Source of the DNA: Tubulanus polymorphus | Lineage: Eukaryota; Nemertea; Palaeonemertea; Tubulaniformes; Tubulanidae | Direction: 5' to 3' | DNA length: 64,000 nt | Assembly: GCF_964204645.1 (NCBI RefSeq) | Contig: NC_134028.1 | Coordinates: forward strand, 11,513,001-11,577,000 | Shown here: piece after piece, positions 49,205 through 59,529 of the stretch | How the letters are laid out: each line of letters starts with the position of its first letter | How positions within the stretch are numbered: position 1 is the first letter of the stretch | Translations under genes and position numbers: made by a program | Notes under the pieces: model-generated | Told to the model about the DNA's origin: nothing | Database searches by the model: none | Seen by the model: the letters and a program-made list of their open reading frames with translations, nothing else

Positions 49205-49352
49205 ATGTCATCGACGGAGGTTCGTCATGTCTTCAATCGCATCGATTATACGTCGTTTAACCCGAGAACCAATGCAAAAAATGCTCACATAAAAAAACGT
49301 ACCGCGATTTTACATGAATTGGCTCAATGCCAACCTCATACTGCTGACAAAG
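49205..49352 (+). CDS. Candidate first coding exon of an unknown gene
   Basis: ATG in good context (GACCATGTC) opens 49 codons, MSSTEVRHVFNRIDYTSFNP then a basic stretch (NAHIKKRTAILHELAQCQ) to AAAG/GTAAAC, a good splice donor, in phase 1. An in-frame TTG six bases upstream adds nothing. The compositional bias is coding-like and the locus has a diverged duplicate at 36.1 kb. The duplicate keeps promoter and donor but lost most codons, so selection on the protein is unproven. No family recognised and no downstream exon located. Confidence 0.45.
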
Positions 49353-49833
49353 GTAAACCAAAAACAAACTCTTTGACGACCATAGTTTATTAACGTTAAA
49401 ATTCATGACCATAAAACCTATTTCAGCCTGTATACATATCTTGCATCCACCGTGCACCAACATATGTCATTACCATGACCATAATTACAGTTAATAACTA
49501 ACCTATAAATGTTTCTTAACCCAGACTAGAATGCCATCTTCGTAAGTGAAAAGCATAATATGTAGTTACACATTCTTATGACTATCTGGTGGGTTTTGAA
49601 ATGAAATTTTTAGATACAAAAGCCGGTTGTCAAAGAGAACTTGTTTTTCAAAAATGTCCCATTTATATCTACACATGTATGTTCATACAGTGTATCAAAA
49701 TCATGATGTTAGAAACATGCAGCTGATGAAATTTGATAAATGAATTGGTGTTGAGTTAATAAACTGAAATGTGTCACCAGTGAGCAGATAAGTCATTAAT
49801 CTACAAATGTAAGTAATTGTACCAACGACCAAC
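49353..49833. other. Presumed intronic or intergenic DNA
   Basis: Nothing recognised between the two candidate exons. Confidence 0.4.
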
Positions 49834-49958
49834 CTGTACCATAATTGTCATTATCATCATCATTTCCATTGGAAAGTTTCCTTGCTAAATCATCATTTGT
49901 TGTCAGTTCCTCATCCTCGACAATGGGTTTCAAACTACGGGGCACGAATGATGAAGCT
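49834..49958 (-). CDS. Candidate internal exon, minus strand, acidic
   Basis: On the minus strand an acceptor GAAATTTCAG (ending at 49959) and a donor GGTACAG/GTTGGT (at 49833) bound 125 bp with one open frame: SSFVPRSLKPIVEDEELTTN then DDLARKLSNGNDDDNDNYGT. The phase is 2 in and 1 out. Asp/Asn-rich with an FVPRSLKP motif, it looks like a disordered region of a regulatory protein, but I cannot name a family. The opposite-strand frame (49845-50147) is Ser-rich and probably a shadow. Confidence 0.4.
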
Positions 49959-50141
49959 CTGAAATTTCACCAACAATCATTTAAGTTCATAATCAATAAG
50001 ATCTCGACAGAGGCATTATCATCATTTGGATACTGTTATAAAATACATGTGTCCCTAGCTTGGCCAAGTCTGGATATAGTTTTGTCATCCAGTAGTGTAT
50101 ATTCAATGTATTTTCATCTCAGGTATATAATTGCCCTAAAT

Positions 50142-52044
50142 CTGTAAGTTGCTCATAAAGCTGTGCATTTTTTTTTTACATTTTTGATGCATTTTTGCGA
50201 GTTGCTCATGCACACATTATTTCTGCTCATGGTTAGAAGTATGAGCAGATATTTTTGTTCATGCATGTCGAAACACATGTGAGCAGAAATCCAAGGTATA
50301 AATTCTTGCTCATGTCCTGAATATATTTAATATATCATTATTATTAATTAATAAAAAGAGTTTTTTAACTTCATATTGGATGAAATATAATTAATTGCAT
50401 ATACTGGACATACGAATTACTATAGCTACCCGGCGTACAAATACCCTATACCATATTTATGCATAATAACAGAAAGTGGATGTATTTTAAAGCTCATAAT
50501 TACTACGTTCTTAGCCCGTTTTTCTAATAACTTGGTTTATGGGGTAGACAGTAAAATATCATTTCGGAGGACGAAATAAAAATGAGGAAAAATGTTCCTC
50601 AGTGAGATAAAATCACTTTTTGATGGAAGAGTGAACTGTCGATAGGGCAATATACATATGTCCAAACAACTTATTCTTGGGAAGTTTGAATTCTGCACGC
50701 TGTGATCAAAAAAGAACCTAGCGTTTTTCAATTTTTTCATCATTCAAGGCAGGATTCTCATTCAGCAGAGGTTAAAAATCTTTTTTTGCTCATTTTTTCA
50801 CTGAATTAGTTCCACAGACAGGAATAAAAATGACACTTCTTCAAATTTCAGCAAAAAAAGCCTTAGCAAACGGCACTGGACATTCAGTTCAATGTTAACC
50901 ATAGACGTAATGAATTAATGCCACTGATTTGAACTGATATTTTTGAAACACAATAACTGGAGAAATACCCCTGATTGTGGCGGTTTAGTAGTTGCATTAG
51001 AATATGAAAATCTGCACATATATATACACGCATCTTCTGATAAATTGCAGTCCATATTTAGCAACTGATCTCGAGCTTATTGGCCAGCTCTACATCTGAG
51101 CACCCAAATAGAGCAGTTTCTACTAGTACTGCTAAAAAGGGACGAATTATCCAAACAATGATGTGGCCAGTTCCAAGTTCACTTCCAAAATTGTTCTTTG
51201 ACTTCTTGGTAATACATCTCAATAACGATTTTAACATTTTTACAACAAATAATGGCTCTCCATATATTTTGATTTAATTATTTGTATTATAAATTTGAAA
51301 TCTTCTTAATTTGACGTAATTATTGAAGTAACTGTGCATTTACTTTATAACTTTATATGATTTTCTCCATTAGTGATATGTAATTCTTGTCGAGGATTTT
51401 AAACTGTTGTACATTTGAAGATCTATATGCGTAAATAAAATTGATAGACTCGAGCCAATTTGTGAGCAGTTTGCAATAAAATCCAGTTCACTGGCTTTAA
51501 AACAATAGCTCGAGCAACTTTACAAGCAAGTGCAACTTTACAAGCAAGTTACATGAAATTCCAGCTCAAACCAGTTCTAACCAATAGGAAAAAGGCTATA
51601 TAAACTCCAGAATCTAGTTTAGAACTTCAGTCAGATGATAATCACAATTAAGTGGGGAGCAAGGATAGAATATGATTACGAGAAAGAAACTACCATGTTG
51701 TTGTTGTTCTTGTTGTTGTTGTTTTTGTACTGTTATTACTATTATTGGCGATAGGCAAACATTTCTGATTGTTTTCTTCTTCCAGTAAAAAAGCAGTGGT
51801 TAAACAACGCTTTTTTCGGCCTTTCGACAGTACCACTGGTCGTATGTGCATTGTTTCTATTGAACCTTCTCAACATGTACTTTGACATGCATGAGCAAGA
51901 ATTTTCGCTCATGCCTTCATTGGAATATAATCTAAAGATATTCGCATGGGTTAACATCTGCTTGCATGAGCAAGAATAATGTGTGCATGAGCAGTTTGCA
52001 AAAATGCAAAAGAGTGCATGCACTACTTTATGAGCAACTTACAG
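50142..52044. mobile_element. 1.9 kb TIR element with GCTCATG-rich ends
   Basis: Perfect 19 bp terminal inverted repeats: CTGTAAGTTGCTCATAAAG (50142-50160) and its reverse complement (52026-52044). Subterminal regions on both sides repeat GCTCATGCACAC, TGCTCATG and GAGCAAGAAT-type motifs in inverted orientation, typical of transposase-binding arrays. The interior has ORFs of up to 68 codons only and a TTG-rich tract near 51.69-51.73 kb. No convincing target duplication; superfamily unknown. Confidence 0.8.
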
Positions 52045-52311
52045 AAAGAGGGTGTTTTTCATAGCTCTTGAACACATGGTTGACCGGATCTTGTAATCTA
52101 GACTATTAGAGGAATTTCATATACAAAAACATAACTTCACGATATCGTTTTCAATGTAAAGATGAAACAATTGTGTTTTATACCCTTAAATTTGGCAAAG
52201 GTCCTTTTTTCTACCTACTGACCTTATGTATTGTGCTTTTTTAAATGAGGAATCAGATTGTGCATGTTCAAGAAATTATGAAATAGAAATATTTTTGAAA
52301 TATGAATCATA

Positions 52312-52375
52312 AAACATGAGCTACAACTTTGCAATTGAATATGGTTACTTAATATGCACAGGGGCCAGTATCAAT
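52312..52375 (+). mobile_element. Short family A monomer fragment
   Basis: CATGAGCTACAACTTTGCAATTG, here read as CATGAGCTACAAC then TTTGCAATTG, followed by TATGGTTACTTAATATGC, matches the family A monomer. Only about 60 bp are recognisable. Confidence 0.5.
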
Positions 52376-53277
52376 AGACAAATTGTATATTATTCTGAAT
52401 ATCTCACTCCTCCGGTGGCAAGAACAAAGTATCGGGTGATCAGAAATCTACGTGAGGAAATGTGTCCTATGCAAGTGCTAATGAAATGCAAATATCAAGA
52501 ATATAAGTTAAATCCTGTTGATGTCTTCCTCAAATAATTTGCCACAGGCAAAGTGGTTTATCTTTCTGGTATCTTGAACAACGTACACTTATACATGTAT
52601 TCATTTTGATTATCCAGGAAGCCAATTAAAGTCCCAAAATTCTTATTTTAGGCCTACCAACTCATTTTTTGCCTGATCAACACAAGCTAGCGTTTTTGGC
52701 AATAATTTTTCTATATAATAGGCTTAGATTATGTTCAAACGGTCTCTTGAAAGCAGAGAGATGCTGAGACAGCAAATACTCATCAGAAGGTGATAAAACA
52801 TAATTCATTGAATGACATCTCTGAATTTGCCATATAAATCTCTCTACAACAAATAATTGTTGAATATTTTATCATATGAGGGTGCCCTCCAATTTTGAGG
52901 TCCCTTATAAAATTTCAAGCTCAAAAGATTTCGGATTATTTTCTGAAAATACATTAAAATTTAGATTAAGAAACAGAAAATATCAAAACTTTGTTTTGAC
53001 AATTTACTGTTTTTTTAAACGGAAAATTTACCATTCTAGAAGATCTAAAAACCCCAAAATGTTTGCAAAATTTTAGGGCAAAAATTTTTATTTCAATGAA
53101 TCCTAAAAAAAAAAAAATTTTCATTCAGTACAAGTCCGGTCGGTCGGGTAATGGGATGGCCTTAAAAGTGCACACTCCCCACTCCTTTGCTTACCCCTTA
53201 GATACCATAACGCATAGTACATAAATAATTAGAGGACCAAAGGTCCTGTGCTCTTGAGGTACAGTTTTTTTTTATAA
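52376..53277. other. Non-coding stretch, nothing recognised
   Basis: Short domain-less ORFs and an A-run near 53105-53120. Confidence 0.45.
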
Positions 53278-53279
53278 TA

Positions 53280-54060
53280 CAGTAGACTACGCTTACCTCG
53301 GAATTCTTGGGACTGGAAAATTTTTTCTGAGGTATGCGATTTCCGAGGTATATAAGGTCCGCAAATTTTGTCATAAAAAAAATTGTTGCTGACACGTGGG
53401 CTCAAATTATCCTTCTTATACTAATCTATGTTGAATAAACATTGGATATGTACCATATCTGACAGGTTTTTATTGTTATTTCAATCAAAACCTCATATCC
53501 CCTGGGAGATTTGACTTGTCATCTTTTATATAAAAACATCGTACTGTAGTACACCAAGTAAAGCCTCCTTCCCAGTTAAGAGAATTTAAAAACACGTGGG
53601 TTTGATGTGCAGTGACAAGTCTATAGCTCCGCCTACATCCATACAATTGACTATTCGTATTAAAGACAGCCGAGAACTAGCGCGACTGGCACGCTTCCAA
53701 TTCTTACGATCATCAGCATATCTATCGCAATACACGTGGTAACACAGTACAGATGTTGATTCACGTCGCGTCCAAGAACAGGTATTGATTAATCTGTTTC
53801 AAGTTGTTATGCAGTAGGCTAGGGATGCGTTTTTGAAAAAATATTGTCGGGACGATGTTCAGAATTTCCGAGGTACACGATTTTAGGACTCAATTTATAA
53901 AAAAATCATTCTGAGGTATGCGATATTCCGACCTATGCAACTCCGAGCTACTCGGAGATTTTCATTTAAGAAATAATTGCATTAAGAAAAATATTTTAGA
54001 TTTGTTCTGAGCTAAGCAATATTCCGAGGTGTATGACTCCGAGGTATGCGGAGTCTACTG
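53280..54060. mobile_element. pogo-like MITE, 781 bp, TA-flanked
   Basis: Starts CAGTAGACTACGCTTACCTC and ends GAGGTATGCGGAGTCTACTG, with TA at 53278-53279 and 54061-54062. The subterminal GGACTGGAAAATTTTTTCTG and repeated TTCCGAGGTAT motifs recur at both ends. The interior (53.59-53.85 kb) is GC-richer unique DNA without an ORF. Confidence 0.85.
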
Positions 54061-54100
54061 TATTAATGAAAACATATTACATTGTTCATTCTACTACTCA

Positions 54101-54180
54101 TTAACCCTTTCAGTGCATCTACACCGCAGTGCGGTGTATGAATCGGTGATGGATTTTGCTAGTACACTGCACTGCGGTGT
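54101..54180. mobile_element. Possible piggyBac-like terminus
   Basis: TTAA is followed by CCCTTTCAGTGCATC and hairpin-forming ACACCGCAGTGCGGTGT (54121-54137), echoed at 54162-54180. CCC after TTAA fits a piggyBac left end, but I found no matching right end. Confidence 0.35.
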
Positions 54181-55450
54181 ATTGATGTAATTAGTATTTA
54201 TTTGTATCTCTATTGCAATATGGCAGCACCTCTCAAACATAGTGAAATATTAGTAAATAACGATATACGCACTATAGTGGTATTCCCGTTATTCAACACA
54301 CTAGGGTGGAATTTTTCAAATTATCAGTAAACGATAGAGGGATGCAATTTGTAATATATGAGTAGATTCATTCGCGGTTTGAAAATTAAACCGTAGTAGC
54401 TACATAGGCGTGTTGCGAGTCCAACGACAGAGCTGCGACAGATTCTATAATTTCGCAGTCGAGTTGGACCGATTCCATCGCGTCATCGTGTCTGAAGACT
54501 ACCGCAGCCGCAGCTGGCAATCAGAGCGTCATGACGATAGGCATCCATAATGCTCGTAATCCCCACACAATGCCCATGCAAAGACAGGATCGCTGCAGAT
54601 GAGCCGTGTCGAGCCAAAGAATAAAGATTAGTTATATCCTAAACAATACTAGTTCACCTGTTCGTTGTTTTCTATATGCAAATAAGACACGTATAGCGTA
54701 AAATTCATCCAAATATTCATACGCACGTTTTATTCACCAAAATAAGCACTGGTGCACCATAAATAAATTTTAAAATATTTTCATATTAATATTTCTATTT
54801 TCATACAATATAGATTTAGAATACAAGTATGGCAAGGAAAATGTGTTACTCAACAGACTATCGACAGGACTCCGTAGCAGGTGCGCGTAGCTCTGATTAG
54901 TTGTTGCGAACCCCATTTATGAGGAATCTCCAGAAGCCGTCCGTTGCAACGCAATACGTCTGCAGTAAATGAATAAAAGAATGCCACACTGCTATACAAC
55001 TCGGCGACAATTTTGGTCTAACTGTAAAGATTAAAGGCTATCAAGGGCTTCGTCTTACCACTAACTTCCAACAAATTGAAAGACTCCCACTGACTTTCCT
55101 AGCCAAAAAATCGGAAATCTATTTGACCTCATTCTTTACTCGCGAGTGCCGTAGGTGGGAAGCCATTGCCAGGGTTTGGGCGTCCTCCCCCACGAAAATG
55201 TTTTATACTTGAGGCAATTTCTGGGCAAATTGGTATTGTATAGACACGTATGAATCCTATCGTTTAAACCACATTGTTCCACTATTTTCTTATTCATATC
55301 GTCAGCACGTGGCTGCCTACAATACTGTAGTAGCAGCTCACTAAACTTGACATGCGTCAGTGATCATGTCAGATGACAGGAAACACGATTATTGCGAGGT
55401 AAATCATTTCATTGAAAAATCATTCTAGCAAATTACCAAACAAATGAAAA
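54181..55450. other. Non-coding stretch, nothing recognised
   Basis: No supported gene; a GC-richer stretch at about 54.40-54.62 kb has no clear frame. Confidence 0.4.
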
Positions 55451-55459
55451 TGGAGAAAT

Positions 55460-55780
55460 TTATTGTATTGTTGTATTTATTGTTCTGATGGCTGTTGCGC
55501 CCAATATAAGGGAAAAGGCACATTTGCTGATCCGTCATTAACCAATATACCAATGGAGCGACATTATTTTCGAACATGGAAAGGGGAGGGGGATGATTTA
55601 ATTGAGGTCAAAAATAGAAGTTTTGCACAATTGTTCAGGTTTTTTTTCAAAAATGCATGGGATATGTATACATATTGCCAGCAAAATCCCTATACCAATG
55701 TCCACACCATAAAAGGATGCCGCCAGCGACATGCTATTATCAAAGGTCCGGCTCCCTATACTATATGTGCACATGATTAG
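55460..55780 (+). pseudogene. Fragment of a transposon-associated or uncharacterised protein family
   Basis: The open frame has no upstream ATG and reads YCSDGCCAQYKGKGTFADPS, then ERHYFRTWKGEGDDLIEVK. The pattern SDGC..QYKGKG.F...(I)..ERHYF.T..G.GD resembles, from memory, a DDE-like segment of uncharacterised proteins that are multi-copy in marine invertebrate genomes. I cannot verify this. Only about 100 residues remain between stops, so it is a relic. It could also be an internal exon. Confidence 0.4.
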
Positions 55781-57107
55781 TTGTTTCTGTGATGTCGTTT
55801 GCGAGCAAAACAGGGGTCATGTTTGAATAAAGAATATGTTGGTGAGCTTAAGTCCGAAAATTTATACACACGACTCAGAACTATCTGAAAATGAAGAGGG
55901 CGATCATGGAGACACAAAAAAACTGACGAAATTATACTAGTTGTCCGAAGAATGACGAAAATTCCTGTACAGCGTCAGAAAACTAAGTCACCCCACTACC
56001 TGACGATCTTCAGGGCATATAGATCGATGAACTGAGTGAAAGAGAAGTGATAAAAATAATCAATGTTAGTGTAAGCAAAATGTTTATTCATTAAGATAGA
56101 TATTTTGCCTGCTCAGGTGGTCACTCTGCCGTTATCAAATCTGCAATGAAAATGAAACATGTCGATGAAAATTATATTTTCAGATAAGTGTTTTGCGAGG
56201 GAAGAGTCCTTGCGATAAGTGACTTATTGATTGATATGAAATTCATGTACAGAACGAATGTATATGATATTTTCAGTTCGCTGTACGTTTCAATAAAGGA
56301 TACGATGATTTGTTAAAAGCTTTTCCGATGTTCAGGCCCCTAGTTGTCAATGTCCAGAGTCAAAGATGACCAGAGTTGAATTGATCAAAGGACAATGAGA
56401 GCTTAACCAAATTGCGAAATTTAGAAATGCAACACAAAACACACAAACTAAACGAATTAAGTCAAACTGGGGGATCGTAAGTTAAGACAATAATGATATA
56501 AAGTTTAATCAAAATACAATGAGCTTAACAAGACAATAGTGAATATTAAAGTTTAATCAAAGGACAAGAGCGTAGAGAAATTTAGAACTTGAAGAGTATA
56601 TATTCACGCCATCTCAAGTTAAGAAATGTCACCCTATAGGATGGACAAACAATAACTGTGAGACTATAAACAGTACAATCAAACTAGCAACTAACTGGAA
56701 GATTCTGAAGATCCCCGATTTGATAGAACAGCTTTACACAAATTAGTAAAAATCCAGCATATCGATGTCCGTCGTGTCCTTCACCATCAAGGAAATTATG
56801 AAGTTGTTCCATCTTTACAAAGATATACTATTTCCCATGTAATGTGGATGCAGAAAAGCAACAAAGACAAGGAAACCATATACAATAAGTTCATGAACCT
56901 TAAAACGAAAAAGAAATCTATTAAAACTATTACATCAACTGATGGGAAATTGACAATTCCAAAAACAGCCAAAGTCGCTGGAAAACCAGAACAAAGAAAA
57001 AGGACAAACAATGCGAAAAACCTTCTCCTAAACGGCAAAAAGTTAACGAGGACTCGTAATATGATTGTCAATGATTTAAAACCAATTTAGTATGGTAAAA
57101 CTACTAT
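55781..57107. other. Non-coding stretch with one lysine-rich ORF
   Basis: An 82-codon plus-strand ORF (56842-57090) is rich in Lys, Asn and Thr without a recognisable fold; its antisense ORF is also open. Nothing else is supported. Confidence 0.4.
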
Positions 57108-57178
57108 TTTTGGTGCCTGAAGTACACTGCAACAGTGGAAAGCAGGCTTTAAAGGTCAGCCTCATCAGGCACCAAAAA
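57108..57178. repeat. Short inverted repeat next to family C
   Basis: TTTTTGGTGCCTGA and TCAGGCACCAAAAA pair across about 43 nt. On the minus strand CCTGATGAGGC...AAAGCC recalls a degraded hammerhead CTGATGA block, but GAAA is missing. Confidence 0.6.
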
Positions 57179-57206
57179 CATTTTTTATTATACCGTTGGA
57201 AACATA

Positions 57207-57860
57207 CCGTATTTTCCGGTGTATGAGTTGAGTTTTTGAGACCAAAAATCATGTCCAAAAACGTAGGTCGACTTATACACCGGCTACACTTTCGATATGG
57301 TTTTAAACTGACGATGTTTAGAGTTCAAGGTAGCCATGATGAAATGGAATATTAATTTATGTTAGGCTACACTCATATACCAATTAGAATTTAGGATGTT
57401 GATAAAGATAGTTCCTTATAGTTTGGAAATGTTTCAAAATTAACTAATGTTAAAAATCAAAAGAGAAAGTAAACCGCGTATATTCATTGTACAGTGTTTA
57501 TATAAGCCGCGATGCTGTGGCAGCGTGCCAATAATCAATACACAGTCAGTCTAATAATAGACTACAGGCGCGCGGCATTCAACGTATACACTATACATTC
57601 AACACGTGGATACAAACAATGAGCACTAATCCGGTAATTTAATATTAGAAACAACAGATCCCAATGATTTAATAATGCAATTAGTGGTAAAGACACTCAA
57701 CTACTGAGAATGACATCGGCACTGTTTTCAATGTGACATATGTAAACTTATGAAGAAGCGACTCGACTTATACACCGACTATAGCCCTACCACAACTTTT
57801 TAAACTGAAAATTTGACCTCGACTTATACACCGGGTCGACTTGTACACCGGAAAATACGG
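57207..57860. mobile_element. Intact family C TIR element, 654 bp
   Basis: TACCGTATTTTCCGGTGTA at the left (from 57205, including the TA flank) is perfectly inverted at the right (to 57862). Subterminal hairpins repeat GTCGACTTATACACCGG. No ORF of note. It provides the empty-site reference for the split copy at 37.4-44.6 kb. Confidence 0.88.
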
Positions 57861-57862
57861 TA

Positions 57863-58316
57863 TATAGTAATAAAATAAATATGATAGAATATGATAGAAA
57901 TGTATAGATAATAATATGAATATTATGATAAGAAAATAATTGTTATTGATGAGAATGTATTGTAATAAAATGAAGTATCCTTGAAATACATGTAGTAATG
58001 AAATAAATATATAATGGTAGAATATGAGAGATGTATGAAATATCCTTGAAGTAAATATATAATGATAGAATATGATAGAAATGTAAAAATAATTATAATG
58101 TGAATGTTATAATGATAAGAAAACAATTTTCGTTATTGATGAGAATGTATTGAAATAATATTAATAATGATGTGAATAATATTATTATGATAAGAAAATA
58201 ATCTTTATTGTCTATTGAACTTGAAAAAATTTTAATATTTCATCGTCATGTATAGAAATAATAAGCTTATTAATAAAATGTCTTAAAACATTATTGTCTT
58301 CATTTATTTTCGATTG
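57863..58316. repeat. AT-rich imperfect tandem repeats
   Basis: Recurring GATAGAATATGATAGAAATGTA, shown as GATAGAATATGATAGAA plus ATGTA, together with GATGAGAATGTATTG and TATCCTTGAA blocks, at spacings of about 110-190 bp. Not coding. Confidence 0.6.
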
Positions 58317-58390
58317 GAGCTCCAGCCAGTTTCCAGTCGGTTTCCAGTCGGCTCTGGTCAGTTCCAGTTGGCTCCAGTCGGTATTTAGTA
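58317..58390. repeat. Short degenerate repeat of CCAGTCGG
   Basis: About seven copies of a 10-11 bp unit TTCCAGTCGG/CTCCAGTYGG. Confidence 0.8.
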
Positions 58391-59179
58391 GGAGCCATAT
58401 ATATAAACCAGAAAGAAACTTTCCATGACAGGTTTACGCGAACTTGAAAAGTGAATGGAAATAACTGTGTTGATGCGATGCATGTTTAATCCATACTATC
58501 AAGGTAAAACGTCAGATACTTACCATGGCCACTGGATACAGTCTGCTCTAGGCACAATCACCAAGAACACATGACAAGCCAAATAAATTGGCCATGCAGT
58601 ACATGGGGTACAAGCTTCACATCCGTGATTCAATACGTGTGTTTTGAAGCTATTCACAGACTGAACCTTAAGGCCAACTGTTAGCTGTACCCAGAGGGCC
58701 TATAGCTAGTCTAATGATTGACCAAGTGGAGCAGCAAAACAATACTCACCAGCGGAAGAACAACAGCTCTTGAGTGGTATCTAGCAAGATTGATTGTGGT
58801 AATTTTAGAGTTGACAAATGTTCATAATTTTGATCCCATGAGACAATGACATAAAACAACTAAACCTTTAGCAGACACTTACAATTCAGGACAGGAACAA
58901 AATCAGAAGCAGCAGTGTAAGTTTCAAATTCAGGGCAGAACATATTAAACCAGGCCAGCCTGTTACTGTCACGTTAATTAACTGAATGTGACTTTCAATA
59001 GTTTCATGAGCCTAAGCTTAAAAGAAACATCCAAATGTGTCTACACGTCTTTGCTTGACAATTTCGAAATTTCAAGCATCCGTTGATGCATGTCTGTGTA
59101 CGTGGTAAAAAAGCTAATCTGCTCCATGGGAAGCGTTATAATTGATACATTAACGGTAACAAGATATTGCTGACAATGC
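58391..59179. other. Non-coding stretch, nothing recognised
   Basis: No supported feature. Confidence 0.45.
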
Positions 59180-59337
59180 TATCGACATGAGTGCACTAAG
59201 TTATATCATCACTGTGTTAAACTACTAAAATACAGATAATCATGCTCCAAAAACGATCACTAACGTATCGACATGAGTGCACTAAGTTATATCATCACTG
59301 TGTTAAACTACTAAAATACAGATAATCATGCTCCAAA
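59180..59337. repeat. Tandem duplication, 86 bp period
   Basis: ATCGACATGAGTGCACTAAG through CAGATAATCATGCTCCAAA occurs at 59181 and again at 59267, identical over about 72 bp. Confidence 0.95.
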
Positions 59338-59449
59338 TTCATTATTTATTTCAGCTCCCCTCCATATAAATGATCGCGCACCTGCCACGTGCATTTTTAC
59401 GTTTTCTGAATGAATTATGTAAATAGATAAATGTAGTAAATAAACTGAA

Positions 59450-59529
59450 ATGTTCCCATTGGTCTTCGCTGGTCATGTGATTTGTGTATTCCTACACCGA
59501 TCTCATTCATGTGATTTGATTGTGATGCA
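59450..59529 (+). promoter_or_regulatory. Promoter-like region of the hAT-derived gene
   Basis: An inverted CCAAT box (CCATTGG, about 59456-59462) is followed by two E-boxes in CATGTGATTTG context (59474 and 59508), then the ATG codons at 59524 and 59530. No TATA box. Confidence 0.35.

Noticed and set aside
49845-50147. 100-codon Ser-rich plus-strand ORF
   Set aside because: Antisense to a better-supported minus-strand exon; its tail enters the TIR element.
57108-57178. Third hammerhead ribozyme (CTGATGA on the minus strand)
   Set aside because: The GAAA block is missing after stem II.
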